From contig NZ_JARZHG010000001.1 in assembly GCF_029946505.1 (NCBI RefSeq), positions 558,001 through 622,000 of the forward strand: a stretch of DNA of 64,000 nucleotides, given 5' to 3'. This stretch comes from Polyangium sp. y55x31. Its GTDB lineage: Bacteria; Myxococcota_A; Polyangia; Polyangiales; Polyangiaceae. Within the stretch, counting starts at the first letter, position 1, and every line of letters begins with the position of its first letter. Shown one piece after another: positions 40,907 to 49,728 of this stretch. The notes beneath the pieces were generated by a model, which did not search any database, was not told where the DNA came from, and saw nothing but the letters and a program-made list of their open reading frames with translations. The position numbers were made by a program, and so were the translations under genes.

Positions 40907-42457
40907 TCAATCGGCCGGTTGCCCCAAAAACGCCGTGAGCATGGCCACCGGGCTCCCCGTCGGTCGCCCGAATTGCCAATCCGGCGGATCCACCACCACG
41001 CCGCCGATATCGAGGTGCACGAACGGGATCCGATCGCCCCGCAGGCCCGACGCGATATCGAGGAACGCGAACGGGAACTGATGCCCGCGCGGCGTGTTCA
41101 CCGACGCGAGCCGGTTCGAGCTCACCACGTCCTCCGCGCTCGATCGCGGCGCCACGAACGAATAATCCTCCCGCCGCGGCCGCGATCGCTCCACCGGCTC
41201 GCCCCACGCCTCGCCCAATCGATCGAGCTGCTCGAGCGTCCCCGCCCGCTGCGCCGGACCATTGCCGATCGCGCCGACGTACGGCCCGTACGCGCGGTAG
41301 ACGTGGCCCGTGAGCGTCGCGATCGAGAAGAGCGTCGGCGAGGGCGCGCGCTCCGCGATCGTCTTCGCCTCGGCCAGGAGATCCGCGAGCACGAGCCGCC
41401 CCTCGGCGTCCGTGTTCCCGATGCGCACCCGCACCCCGGAACGCGCGCGGATGATTTCATCACTCACGAACGCCTCGTCGCCCACGCTGTTCCGCACGAG
41501 GCCGAGCAGCCCCACCACGCGCACCGGCACCTTGAGCAGCGACGCCGCCAGCACGAGCCCCGCGACCGCGGCCGCGCCGCCCTTGTCGCGCGACATGCCG
41601 GCCATGTGGCCGTCCGTCTTCAGATCGGCGCCGCCCGTGTCGTACGTGACGCCCTTGCCCACGAGCACGAGCGTCCGCGACGCCGGCGCCTCGGGCGTAT
41701 ACGAGAGCCGCACGACGCACGGCCTGTGACGCTCGATCCCCATCGACGCCCGCGCCACCGCGGCGAGCAGCGGATACCCCGACACGTCGTGCTCCACGTC
41801 GACCTTCACGCCCGTGCCGCGGAACGCGATCTCGCAGAGCTCGGCGATCCGGCGCGGGGCCATGCGCTCGGGCTCCGTGCCCGCGATGTCGCGGCAGAGC
41901 GCGCGCCCGTGATCGATCGCCGAAAGCGACCGCGCCCGCGCCTCGTCGAGGCCCACCATGCCCACGGCCTCGGCCGTGCGCGGCGCCTTGCCCGCCTCGC
42001 GCGCCTCGACCGGCGCCCACTGGCTGCCGAGCGCCGCGAGCGCCGCGACCTCCCGCGCGCGGGCGAACCGCGGCCCCGGAGGCGCTTGCACCCATACGAG
42101 CGGCCTCGTCGCGCCCGCGTCCACCGCGCGGCTCGTCCCTGCGGCCACCGCTTCCGCGACGCTGCGCACGTCGTCCGTGTCCTCGGCGAGCGGGCCCATC
42201 GGCACCACCACGAGCCGCCCGCCCGGCAGCGCCGGCGCCGCGATCACCGCGGGGGGTCGCGGGCCTCGATCGAGCGCCGCGTCGGCTTTGAGGGAGCACG
42301 CGAGCGCCGCGGACACGGGGCCCGTGAGCGTCGCGCGCGTGCTCATGGGCGAGGGCGCGACGAGGACGAGGGCGTCGAAGGGCAGGCCTTCCAGGGAGCT
42401 TTGGGCGAGCGCGTCCTCGGGTTGACCGAGGAGCAACGGCGGATCGTAGGAGGACAT
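40907..42457 (-). CDS. M17-family leucyl aminopeptidase-like protein
   Basis: This 516-residue cytosolic aminopeptidase of the M17 family has 'VGKGVTYDTGGADLKTDGHMAGMSRDKGGAAAVAG', carrying the metal-binding Lys and Asp residues, and the signature 'NTDAEGRLVLAD'. The N-terminal half (about 1-180) is the variable macro-like domain. Members form hexamers with two metals per active site and remove N-terminal residues from peptides. 'TDGHM' differs from the usual 'PADGM' wording, so this is a divergent branch. The start was put at ATG 42457; the 30 codons upstream are Arg/Gly-rich. It is divergent from selO. Confidence 0.87.
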   Translation of the reverse strand: MSSYDPPLLLGQPEDALAQSSLEGLPFDALVLVAPSPMSTRATLTGPVSAALACSLKADAALDRGPRPPAVIAAPALPGGRLVVVPMGPLAEDTDDVRSVAEAVAAGTSRAVDAGATRPLVWVQAPPGPRFARAREVAALAALGSQWAPVEAREAGKAPRTAEAVGMVGLDEARARSLSAIDHGRALCRDIAGTEPERMAPRRIAELCEIAFRGTGVKVDVEHDVSGYPLLAAVARASMGIERHRPCVVRLSYTPEAPASRTLVLVGKGVTYDTGGADLKTDGHMAGMSRDKGGAAAVAGLVLAASLLKVPVRVVGLLGLVRNSVGDEAFVSDEIIRARSGVRVRIGNTDAEGRLVLADLLAEAKTIAERAPSPTLFSIATLTGHVYRAYGPYVGAIGNGPAQRAGTLEQLDRLGEAWGEPVERSRPRREDYSFVAPRSSAEDVVSSNRLASVNTPRGHQFPFAFLDIASGLRGDRIPFVHLDIGGVVVDPPDWQFGRPTGSPVAMLTAFLGQPAD

Positions 42458-42636
42458 CAGGGGGCATCCTAAGGGAAGGCGGCCAGCCGCCGCAACCGAG
42501 GGCAACCGAGGGCGTCGTGCTCCGCGCTGCTCGCTTCCCCTGGTCACCGGCGCCGAGGTGCCTTAGAGGACTTCCGTTTTACCGATGGGGGGCTACGCTC
42601 GGACGAGCCGAGCTACGCCCCCAAACCCCCGTGCCC

Positions 42637-44064
42637 ATGCCGATCACCCCTCGCTACCGCCCCGCGCCTCGCATCTCCTCGCTCGGCGACGGCTTCGCCG
42701 ACGTCGTCGCCCCGGCTCGATTCCAGACCCGCACGCTCCGGTTCCGCAACCAGCGCTGGGCCAACCGCATCGGCCTCGGCGAGCTCGACGCGGAGGAGTG
42801 GGACCGTCATTTCGCGCGCCTCGAGCCCCTGCCGTCGAACCTCCCCGCGCCGCTCGCCTTGCGTTACCACGGGCATCAGTTCGACGTGTACAATCCGCAC
42901 CTCGGCGACGGCCGCGGGTTTCTCCTCGCCCAGCTCGAGGATCCCGAAGACGGAAAACTCCTCGATTTCGGCACGAAGGGCAGCGGGACGACGCCGTATT
43001 CGCGCGGCGGGGATGGGCGGCTCACGCTGAAGGGCGGCGTGCGCGAGGTGCTCGCGGCCGAGATGCTCGAAGCGCTCTCCGTGCCCACCTCGAAGGCGTT
43101 TTCCCTGTTCGAGACGCACGAGGCCTTGTTCCGGGGCGACGAACCCTCGCCCACCCGGTCCTCCATCCTCGTCCGCCTCTCGCACGGCCATATCCGCTTC
43201 GGCACGTTCCAGCGGCACGCCCATCACCGCGACGTCCCGCGTTTGTCGAAGCTGCTCGATTTCTGCATCGCCCATTACGTGCCGGAGGCAGCCGGCGGCC
43301 CGGATCCGGCGGTCCGGTTCGTCGAGGCCGTGGCGCGACGCTCGGCTCGGCTCGTCGCGGCGTGGACCGCCGCGGGGTTCGTCCACGGCGTCTTGAACAG
43401 CGACAACATGAACATCACGGGCGAGAGCTTCGATTATGGGCCGTATCGCTTCCTGCCCACGCTCGATCCCTCGTTCATCGCGGCCTATTTCGATCACACG
43501 GGCCTGTATGCGTTCGGGCAGCAGCCGCGCGCGGTGGCGCTGAACCTCACGCGCCTCGCCGATGCCTTGCGCCTCGTCTCCCCCTCGGCCGCCTTCGCGC
43601 CCGCCGTGCGCGCGTTCGAGCCGGCGCTGCGCGAGGCGCGCGCGGCGGCATTCCTCGCGCGGCTCGGCCTTCTGCCCTCGGATCCGGACGTCGACGCGAG
43701 CCTCGTCGAGACGATCGAGCTCTTCCTGCAGGAGAGCCAGGTCCCCTTCGACCGATTCTTCTTCGACTGGTACGGCGGCGTCCAGAGCGAGGCGCGCGCC
43801 CGCGCGAGCGAAGCCGCCGGGTTTTACCGAGGCGAACGATTCGACGCGCTCCGGAGCCTGCTCGAAATCTACAAGCCCGCCCGCCCCGACGCGCTCTCGC
43901 ACCCCTATTTCCAGGGCAATGCCCCGTGCTCGCTGCTCATCGACGAGATCGAATCACTCTGGCACGCGATCGACGCGCACGACGACTGGGAGCCGTTCGA
44001 GGAGAAGGTGGCGGAGATCCGGCGAATGGGAGATGCGCTCGGCGCGAAGGCGCCGGCGGGGTGA
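42637..44064 (+). CDS. selO: Protein adenylyltransferase SelO (YdiU/UPF0061)
   Basis: This 475-residue pseudokinase-fold enzyme transfers AMP from ATP to protein hydroxyls. Family motifs are clear: 'YHGHQFDVYNPHLGDGRGFLL', 'LDFGTKGSGTTPYSRGGDGR', 'SFSLFETHEALFR'-like, 'GTFQRHAHH' and 'VHGVLNSDNMNITGESFDYGPYRFL', with the Asn-Asp pair of the active site. SelO is linked to redox stress. There is no C-terminal selenocysteine or Cys in this shorter form ('GDALGAKAPAG'). The ATG at 42637 fits the family start 'ITPRYRPAP'; the 40 upstream codons are non-homologous. A perfect 9-bp hairpin spans its stop codon. Confidence 0.92.
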   Translation: MPITPRYRPAPRISSLGDGFADVVAPARFQTRTLRFRNQRWANRIGLGELDAEEWDRHFARLEPLPSNLPAPLALRYHGHQFDVYNPHLGDGRGFLLAQLEDPEDGKLLDFGTKGSGTTPYSRGGDGRLTLKGGVREVLAAEMLEALSVPTSKAFSLFETHEALFRGDEPSPTRSSILVRLSHGHIRFGTFQRHAHHRDVPRLSKLLDFCIAHYVPEAAGGPDPAVRFVEAVARRSARLVAAWTAAGFVHGVLNSDNMNITGESFDYGPYRFLPTLDPSFIAAYFDHTGLYAFGQQPRAVALNLTRLADALRLVSPSAAFAPAVRAFEPALREARAAAFLARLGLLPSDPDVDASLVETIELFLQESQVPFDRFFFDWYGGVQSEARARASEAAGFYRGERFDALRSLLEIYKPARPDALSHPYFQGNAPCSLLIDEIESLWHAIDAHDDWEPFEEKVAEIRRMGDALGAKAPAG

Positions 44065-44074
44065 GGCCGGCGCC
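44049..44074. terminator. Perfect 9-bp hairpin over the selO stop codon
   Basis: GGCGCCGGC (44049-44057) and GCCGGCGCC (44066-44074) pair exactly around an 8-base loop containing the TGA. It sits between convergent genes, 13 bases from the stop codon of the lipoprotein gene on the other strand. No U-run follows on either strand. Confidence 0.5.
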
Positions 44075-44086
44075 GCGGGAGAATCG

Positions 44087-45190
44087 TCAGAAGAGCTGTT
44101 GGCAGCAAATCGTGGTGGGCTCGTACACGTTGACCGAGCCCGTGCCGATCGGCTGCGGGCAGGCGGCCTCGGGGATCGTCGGGGCCGGGTGCTGGATGCG
44201 CGCCCCGGTGCCCAGGCCGAACGTGGTGCATGCTTCGATATCGGGGCCGACCGAACCGCAATTGAGCCCCGACTTGGTGAACGCCCCTCCGAGATTGCAA
44301 GACAGCTCTTTCTGCAGGCAGGCGCAGTCAGGACACACGCGTCCCTCGGAGAATTTTTCGTACGCAACCTTCGCGATGGAATCCCAGCCCACCGGGCATT
44401 GACTCTCGCCGAGCTTGGTGATGCACGCGTAATCACCATACGTGCCCGGTGGCACGGTGACGCACGCGCCTCCCTCGGGGCAACTGGACGCCTGCTCGAT
44501 CGAGCACAGGTGGACATTGCTCTCCCACAGGTTGGCGTTCTTCAATCCGCTCCCCGTGGCCGTGCACGCGCCCCCATTGGCGAGGATGACCTCCTCGGTC
44601 CCCGTCACCGCGCAGGACGAGGTCCCCAGGCCCAGGATCTGGCCGGGCATCGATGTATTCGGAATGCACCCTGTATCGAAGGTCTTGGGCTCCCCGCCGC
44701 TCCCGCTGCTCCCGCAGCTGTCACCGGCCCAGCACGAGAGCACGGCGCCGCTGCATACGGAGCCCACGGGGAGCTTGCATTCGCACGGCTTGCACTCGGC
44801 CGGAGACGGATCGGCATGCAAAATGAGGGGGCTCGTGCCGTCGGGGCATGCCCCCGCGTTCTCGTTCCACGCGGTCGGCCTGCCCCAATACGGCCCGGTC
44901 CAGCCGTCCTTGAAGGGCACGGCCGGCAGGCATTGGCTGCCCTCGGCGCACGCCTCGCCCCCTCCGGCGCCCCCGGGCCCCGATATTCCGCCGGATCCGC
45001 CCATCCCGCCCGGACCTACGGGACCCGGCATTCCGCCCGCGCCCGCGGTGCCGCCCGCGCCGCCGGTCGACGAGGTGGTATTCGCGGTGGGGGGCTGGTA
45101 ATCCGTCAGTGCACACGACGCGATACCGATCGCCGAAAGCGCCCCCATCGTCGCCCCCACGAGCGCGCCGCGTTTCGTCCACCCGATCAT
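44087..45190 (-). CDS. Cys-rich lipoprotein with Gly-rich linker
   Basis: This 367-residue predicted lipoprotein has a signal peptide with lipobox IASC (about 22-25) and a Gly/Pro linker ('GGAGGTAGAGGMPGPVGPGG' style, about 38-75). The roughly 290-residue globular part contains some 20 Cys residues in scattered pairs ('CKPCECKLP', 'CPDCACLQ', 'TICCQQLF') that likely form disulphides outside the cytoplasm. I do not recognise the domain. GGAGG seven bases before the ATG at 45190 rejects a 36-codon longer frame. It is divergent from the TIR/RipA-like gene. Confidence 0.78.
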   Translation of the reverse strand: MIGWTKRGALVGATMGALSAIGIASCALTDYQPPTANTTSSTGGAGGTAGAGGMPGPVGPGGMGGSGGISGPGGAGGGEACAEGSQCLPAVPFKDGWTGPYWGRPTAWNENAGACPDGTSPLILHADPSPAECKPCECKLPVGSVCSGAVLSCWAGDSCGSSGSGGEPKTFDTGCIPNTSMPGQILGLGTSSCAVTGTEEVILANGGACTATGSGLKNANLWESNVHLCSIEQASSCPEGGACVTVPPGTYGDYACITKLGESQCPVGWDSIAKVAYEKFSEGRVCPDCACLQKELSCNLGGAFTKSGLNCGSVGPDIEACTTFGLGTGARIQHPAPTIPEAACPQPIGTGSVNVYEPTTICCQQLF

Positions 45191-45389
45191 CGTTCGTCCT
45201 CCTGCAAAATAAGAAAGCCGGCTCGCGCCCGGCCCGGGCGGAGTCCCGGCCACCATGTGCAGGCCGCCCGCCTTCGTGGAAACACGATATCCGAACACCG
45301 GACGCCCGTCATCAGGCCTCGCCCGAGCGAAGGCGACGATTCAATGCTGTTCAAACGCGCGATCTCTTGGTTTGATGCGCCGAGCCAAC

Positions 45390-46310
45390 ATGCACGACGC
45401 ACCGCCGGCCGAGGTCCTCGTCGTCGCTGCCCCGAGCCAGCACGGCCGCGCCTCCCGCATCGCCGAGCGCCTCGAAGAGCGCGGCCTCCGCGCGAGGCGC
45501 TGGCCCGAGGAAGACGACAGCGCCGATCCCGCCCGCTCGTTCAGCCGCGCCGCGAAGACCGCCGCCGCGATCGTCCTGCTCGTCGATCGCACCTTCGCCG
45601 CCGGCAAGATCGGCGCCCCCGAGGAGCTCGTCCCCGCGCTCACCAAGGTGACCGACAAGCTCCTGATCGTCGCGGTCGATCGTCCCGCGCTCGCCCCGTT
45701 CGTCGACCTACGCGCCGACGTCCTGCCCATGCGCGGCGGCCTCGAAGAGCTCGACGAGGGTTCGGCGCAGGATGTCGAGCGCCACGTCGTGCACGAAATC
45801 CTCACCGAGGTGGACGCATCGCACGCGCCCGAGCGCACCGATGCCTTCGACGAGTACCGCCTGCTCTTCGACAGCACCGAGCGCCTCGTCGAGCGCAGGC
45901 GCGGCACCACGCAGACGTTCCTCACGGTGAACGCGGGCCTGTCGGCGGTCGTCGCGTTCCTGATCAAGGACCTCGCGCTCACGGGCAGCCGCCTGGCGTT
46001 CGTGACGATCCCGCTTTTCTTGATCGGCCTGCTCGCGTGCCGCCTGTGGAAGCGTACGATCCTGCAGTACGAGGCCCTCGTCGACTGGCGCTACCGCCAG
46101 CTCCGCCGCATGGAGCGACGGCGCTTCGTCGGCAGCTACCGCGTCTTCACCCGCGAGTGGGAGGGGCTCTACGCGCCGCGCGGCAAGACACGTTTCGGCT
46201 TCTCGGCGCTCGAGGCCACGGTGCCGGCCACGTTCCAGGCGCTCTACGCCCTCGGCCTCGTGTTCGCGCTCGCCTCCCTCGTCGGCCTGCTCGATCGACT
46301 GAAGTTTTGA
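45390..46310 (+). CDS. TIR-like domain fused to RipA-type membrane domain
   Basis: This 306-residue protein has two parts. Residues about 7-138 show a TIR/flavodoxin-like alternation: 'EVLVVAAPSQHGRASRIAERLEERGLRA', 'AAAIVLLVDRTFA', then 'GAPEELVPALTKVTDKLLIVAVD', where Glu78/Glu79 sit where the catalytic Glu of TIR NADases is expected. Residues about 155-306 resemble the RipA octameric membrane family: 'EYRLLFDSTERLVERRRGTTQTFLTVNAGL', spans at about 177-193, 203-219 and 279-302, and the conserved 'EWEGL' and 'LEATVP..F..LY'. A membrane-linked NAD-cleaving or signalling protein, perhaps for defence, is inferred. ATG at 45390 or 45375; no clear ribosome-binding site. Confidence 0.7.
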   Translation: MHDAPPAEVLVVAAPSQHGRASRIAERLEERGLRARRWPEEDDSADPARSFSRAAKTAAAIVLLVDRTFAAGKIGAPEELVPALTKVTDKLLIVAVDRPALAPFVDLRADVLPMRGGLEELDEGSAQDVERHVVHEILTEVDASHAPERTDAFDEYRLLFDSTERLVERRRGTTQTFLTVNAGLSAVVAFLIKDLALTGSRLAFVTIPLFLIGLLACRLWKRTILQYEALVDWRYRQLRRMERRRFVGSYRVFTREWEGLYAPRGKTRFGFSALEATVPATFQALYALGLVFALASLVGLLDRLKF

Positions 46311-46415
46311 GCGCCGAGGCCCTCCGGACCTGGACCTCGGCCGGGCGTCTCGGCCGAATTTCCGCGCGTTCCCGGGGCGTTCGGAGAACCCGTAAGAGAC
46401 GGATCTCGGCGAGGG

Positions 46416-46445
46416 TTGTGGAGAGTCCGGCGGGAGCGGTATAGT
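46416..46445 (+). promoter_or_regulatory. Sigma-70-like promoter of the kinase operon
   Basis: TTGTGG (46416-46421) and TATAGT (46440-46445) are spaced by 18 bases and lie 46 bases before the kinase ATG. Both hexamers are close to consensus, rare in this GC-rich DNA. The operon downstream runs at least to 50703. Confidence 0.5.
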
Positions 46446-46491
46446 TCGGCTGGATCCGCGTGCCCGGCTCGGGCGCACCTTTCGCTTCCTC

Positions 46492-48174
46492 ATGCCGCCC
46501 TCGTCCCAAAACCCGCCCGCGTCTGCTCGACCGCCGAGCGAGGCCGCGATCACGGGCGCAGAGGAGAACCCCGCGCGCTCGGATGCGGAGGCGCGCGCCA
46601 TCGCCGACACGCAGGACGCGCCCCGATCCGCCTCACCACGCTCCATCCCGCCGCGCTCCACGCCCGACGCCTCGCCCGCCACGACGTACCTCGCCGGCGA
46701 CGTGATCGCCGGCAAGTACCGGCTCTCGAAGGTCCTCGGCGAAGGCGGCATGGGCGCCGTGTGGCTCGCGAAAAACCTCACGCTCGACATCGACGTCGCC
46801 GTCAAGCTGATCCGCCGCGACTTCGCCACGGCCGAGGCGTCGCAGCGCCTCTTGCAGGAAGCGCGGGCCGCCGCGCGCATCGGGCACCCCTCGATCGTGC
46901 GCGTGTTCGACTTCGGCACGACGGAGCAGAAGGACCCCTTCATCGTGATGGAGGTCCTGCACGGCGAGTCGCTCGGGCAGACGATCTCGCGCAGGCGCAG
47001 GCTCTCGCCCGCCGCCGCCGTGCGCACGCTCCTGCCCGTCGCGAGCGCGCTCGCGGCCGCGCACGCGAAGGGCATCGTCCACCGCGATCTGAAGCCCGAC
47101 AACGTCCTGCTCGTGACCGACGATCGCGGCGCCGTCGTGCCCAAGATCGTCGACTTCGGCATCGCGAAGCTGCACCACGAAGAGGTCGTGCGCACGACGA
47201 CGCAGGCCGGCGTGATCCTCGGCAGCCCGCACTACATGTCGCCGGAGCAGGCGTGTGGCCGCAGCGACGTCGATCATCGCACCGACATCTGGGCGTTCTG
47301 CGTGATGCTCTACGAGGTCACGACGGGCGTGAAGCCGTACGACGGCGGGAACTACAACGCGCTGCTCAGCGCGATCCTCCTCCGTGATCCGGATCCCTTG
47401 TCCGTGCACGAGATCGACGACGAGGAGCTCTGGGCGATCGTGCAACGAGGCCTGCTGAAAGAGGCCGACGATCGCTGGCAGTCGATGCGCGAGCTCGGCG
47501 CCGCGCTCGCGGCGTGGGCGCAGAGCCACGGCGTGGAGACCGACGCCGCGGGCAACTCGCTCCGCGCCCACTGGCTCGAACCCGAGGAGCATCGTCCGCT
47601 CTCCGATCGGCCGCCGATGTCCGCCGTGCAACCCTCGTCGCCGCGGCCGCGCATGATCTCCGAGCGCGAGCTCGCCCCGCCGCCCCTGCCGGCCGAAGAC
47701 GTAACCGATCCCGCGGCGCAGAACGGCGACGCCGACGCCGAGACGAGCGGCCCGATTCGCCCGCCGTCGAGCGTCCCCTCGCCGACCACGAGCACACGCC
47801 CGCCCGAGCGACGCTCGGCCGCGCTCTGGATCGGGCCCATCGCGCTCGCCGTGGGCGCGGCCTCGGCGGGCGCGTGGATCTACATGCACGGCGACGAGTC
47901 CACGCAGGGCGCGGCGAGCGCGCGCGCGCCTTCCGCCCTCACCGCGCCGCTCTCGAGCGAAGCCGCGGCGAAGCCCGCGACCGTGCCTTCGGCGTCTTCG
48001 CCGGACGCGCTGCCCTCCGCGGTGCCGCCGCCGAGCGCCGCGCCCGCTGCGAGCGCGAGCAGCGACGCGCCGTCGCGACCCACCACATCCGGCACGAACG
48101 CGCCGAACGTCTCGAAGCACCCCGGCGGCAACAAGGGCCCGAACATGCCCGTCCCCACGGAACCCAACTTCTGA
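46492..48174 (+). CDS. Eukaryotic-type Ser/Thr protein kinase with one membrane span
   Basis: This 560-residue protein has a Pro/Ser-rich N-terminus (1-70) and a complete kinase domain (about 75-340): glycine loop GEGGMG at 83-88, Lys105, Glu123, HRDLKPDN at 197-204, DFG at 221-223 and 'SPHYMSPEQ' at the activation-loop end. All catalytic residues are present. A long Pro/Ala-rich juxtamembrane region leads to one transmembrane helix ('LWIGPIALAVGAASAGAWIY') and a low-complexity outer tail without a sensor fold. It is the first gene of a co-directional set; the Kelch lipoprotein starts four bases after its stop. Its substrates are unknown. Confidence 0.93.
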   Translation: MPPSSQNPPASARPPSEAAITGAEENPARSDAEARAIADTQDAPRSASPRSIPPRSTPDASPATTYLAGDVIAGKYRLSKVLGEGGMGAVWLAKNLTLDIDVAVKLIRRDFATAEASQRLLQEARAAARIGHPSIVRVFDFGTTEQKDPFIVMEVLHGESLGQTISRRRRLSPAAAVRTLLPVASALAAAHAKGIVHRDLKPDNVLLVTDDRGAVVPKIVDFGIAKLHHEEVVRTTTQAGVILGSPHYMSPEQACGRSDVDHRTDIWAFCVMLYEVTTGVKPYDGGNYNALLSAILLRDPDPLSVHEIDDEELWAIVQRGLLKEADDRWQSMRELGAALAAWAQSHGVETDAAGNSLRAHWLEPEEHRPLSDRPPMSAVQPSSPRPRMISERELAPPPLPAEDVTDPAAQNGDADAETSGPIRPPSSVPSPTTSTRPPERRSAALWIGPIALAVGAASAGAWIYMHGDESTQGAASARAPSALTAPLSSEAAAKPATVPSASSPDALPSAVPPPSAAPAASASSDAPSRPTTSGTNAPNVSKHPGGNKGPNMPVPTEPNF

Positions 48175-48178
48175 GCTC

Positions 48179-49726
48179 ATGAACGCTCGCGGCACGCCGC
48201 TCACGCTCCTCCTTCCCCTGCTGCTCGCGCCCGTCGCGTGCTCGCTGCTCGCGGAGTCGGAGCTCACGGGCAAACCTCTCGAGAACGCCGGCGGAAGCGC
48301 GGGCACGGGCGCAGGCGGGACCGGGAACGACGGAGGCGGGGGCGGAGGCGCCCCGCCGTGCAGCGGGCTGTGCAGCGCGAGCGAGGCGTGTTGCGACGAT
48401 GCGTGCGTCGATCCCGCGACGAGCGTCGAGCACTGCGGAGGCTGCGGGCAGGCGTGCGCGCCCGGCGAGCGCTGTTGCGGCGACGCGGGCTGCGCCGCGT
48501 GTTGCGAGACCGCGGACTGCCCCGCGGATCACCAGTGCATCGGGAACGCGTGTGTCCTCCAGTGCGGCGGGCAGACGGAGGCGTGCGGCGACGTCTGCGC
48601 GCTCCTCGACTCGAACGCGCAGCACTGCGGCGCGTGCTTCAAGGACTGCCTCGCGGGGCACGCGTGCGTGGGCGGCGCCTGCCAGCCCGGCTGGGCGCAG
48701 ATGAGCACCGCGAACGCGCCCGCGCCGCGGCAACGCGCGGCCGCCGCGTGGGCGGGCACGAAGCTCTTCGTCTGGGGTGGCCAGAACGCGCAGGGCGCGC
48801 TCGGCGACGGCGCGCTCTACGATCCGAAGACCGACACGTGGACGGCCATCACCAGCACGGACGCGCCCGAGGCGCGCGTCGACGCGGTCGCGGTGTGGAC
48901 CGGCGATCGTGTCCTCGTGTGGGGCGGCGGCCCTGCGAACGGCTCCACCGCGCTGAACACCGGCAAGCTCTACGATCCCGCGACCGACACGTGGAGCGCC
49001 GTCGCGATCGCGCCCATCGGCCGGCGCGCTCCGGTCGCGTTCTACACGGGCAGCCGCGTGCTCATCTGGGCCGGCAGCAGCGGCGGCTCGCCCATCGCGG
49101 GCGGCGCGCTCTACGACCCGGCGATGAACAAGTGGAGCTCGATGAGCACCGCGAGCGCGCCGAACGCCCGGACGAACACCGGCTGGGTCTGGTCCGGCAC
49201 GGAGATGCTCCTCTTCGGCGGCCGCCCGCTCGGCTCCGGCGCGTCGAGCGAGGGTTTCGGCTACGATCCCGTGATGAACAAGTGGCGCGGCCTTTCCACG
49301 CAGAACGCGCCCAACGCGCGGTATGATGCGTTCACCGTGTGGATGAACGGCACGATGCTCGTGTACGGCGGGCGTGACGTGGCCGGCGCCGCCTTCGATG
49401 ACGCCGCGATTTACGACCCGATGAGCGACGTGTGGAGCTCCACGACCTCGAGCACGAAGCGCTCCGCGCCGATGGGCCGGACCGGCGTCACGGGGTACGT
49501 CGGCACGCGCGCCGTCCTCGCGGGTGGGCTCGACACCGCGCAAAAGATCACGACCGACGGCGCCACCTACGACGTCACGAACGCGCAGTGGAGCGCGATC
49601 CCGGCCTGGCCCTCGATGGCCGATCACGAGAACGGCGTCGCCGTGTGGAGCGGCGAGGAGATCATCCTCTGGAGCGGGCTCGACAACGGCACCTTGATCT
49701 CCGCGGGGGAGCGCTACCGTCCTTGA
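48179..49726 (+). CDS. Kelch-repeat lipoprotein
   Basis: This 515-residue protein has a lipoprotein signal (lipobox 'APVAC', about 16-20) and a Gly-rich linker. A Cys-rich segment (about 60-160) in EGF-like spacing follows ('CSASEACCDDACVDP', 'HCGGCGQACAPGERCCGDAGCAACC'), then about six Kelch repeats (about 175-510) with 'R..A..AW.G..LFVWGG', 'LYDP.TDTW..', and 'RVLVWGG'. Such propellers bind protein or carbohydrate partners on the cell surface. The close gap after the kinase and a two-base gap to the next gene indicate one operon. Confidence 0.88.
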   Translation: MNARGTPLTLLLPLLLAPVACSLLAESELTGKPLENAGGSAGTGAGGTGNDGGGGGGAPPCSGLCSASEACCDDACVDPATSVEHCGGCGQACAPGERCCGDAGCAACCETADCPADHQCIGNACVLQCGGQTEACGDVCALLDSNAQHCGACFKDCLAGHACVGGACQPGWAQMSTANAPAPRQRAAAAWAGTKLFVWGGQNAQGALGDGALYDPKTDTWTAITSTDAPEARVDAVAVWTGDRVLVWGGGPANGSTALNTGKLYDPATDTWSAVAIAPIGRRAPVAFYTGSRVLIWAGSSGGSPIAGGALYDPAMNKWSSMSTASAPNARTNTGWVWSGTEMLLFGGRPLGSGASSEGFGYDPVMNKWRGLSTQNAPNARYDAFTVWMNGTMLVYGGRDVAGAAFDDAAIYDPMSDVWSSTTSSTKRSAPMGRTGVTGYVGTRAVLAGGLDTAQKITTDGATYDVTNAQWSAIPAWPSMADHENGVAVWSGEEIILWSGLDNGTLISAGERYRP

Positions 49727-49728
49727 CC

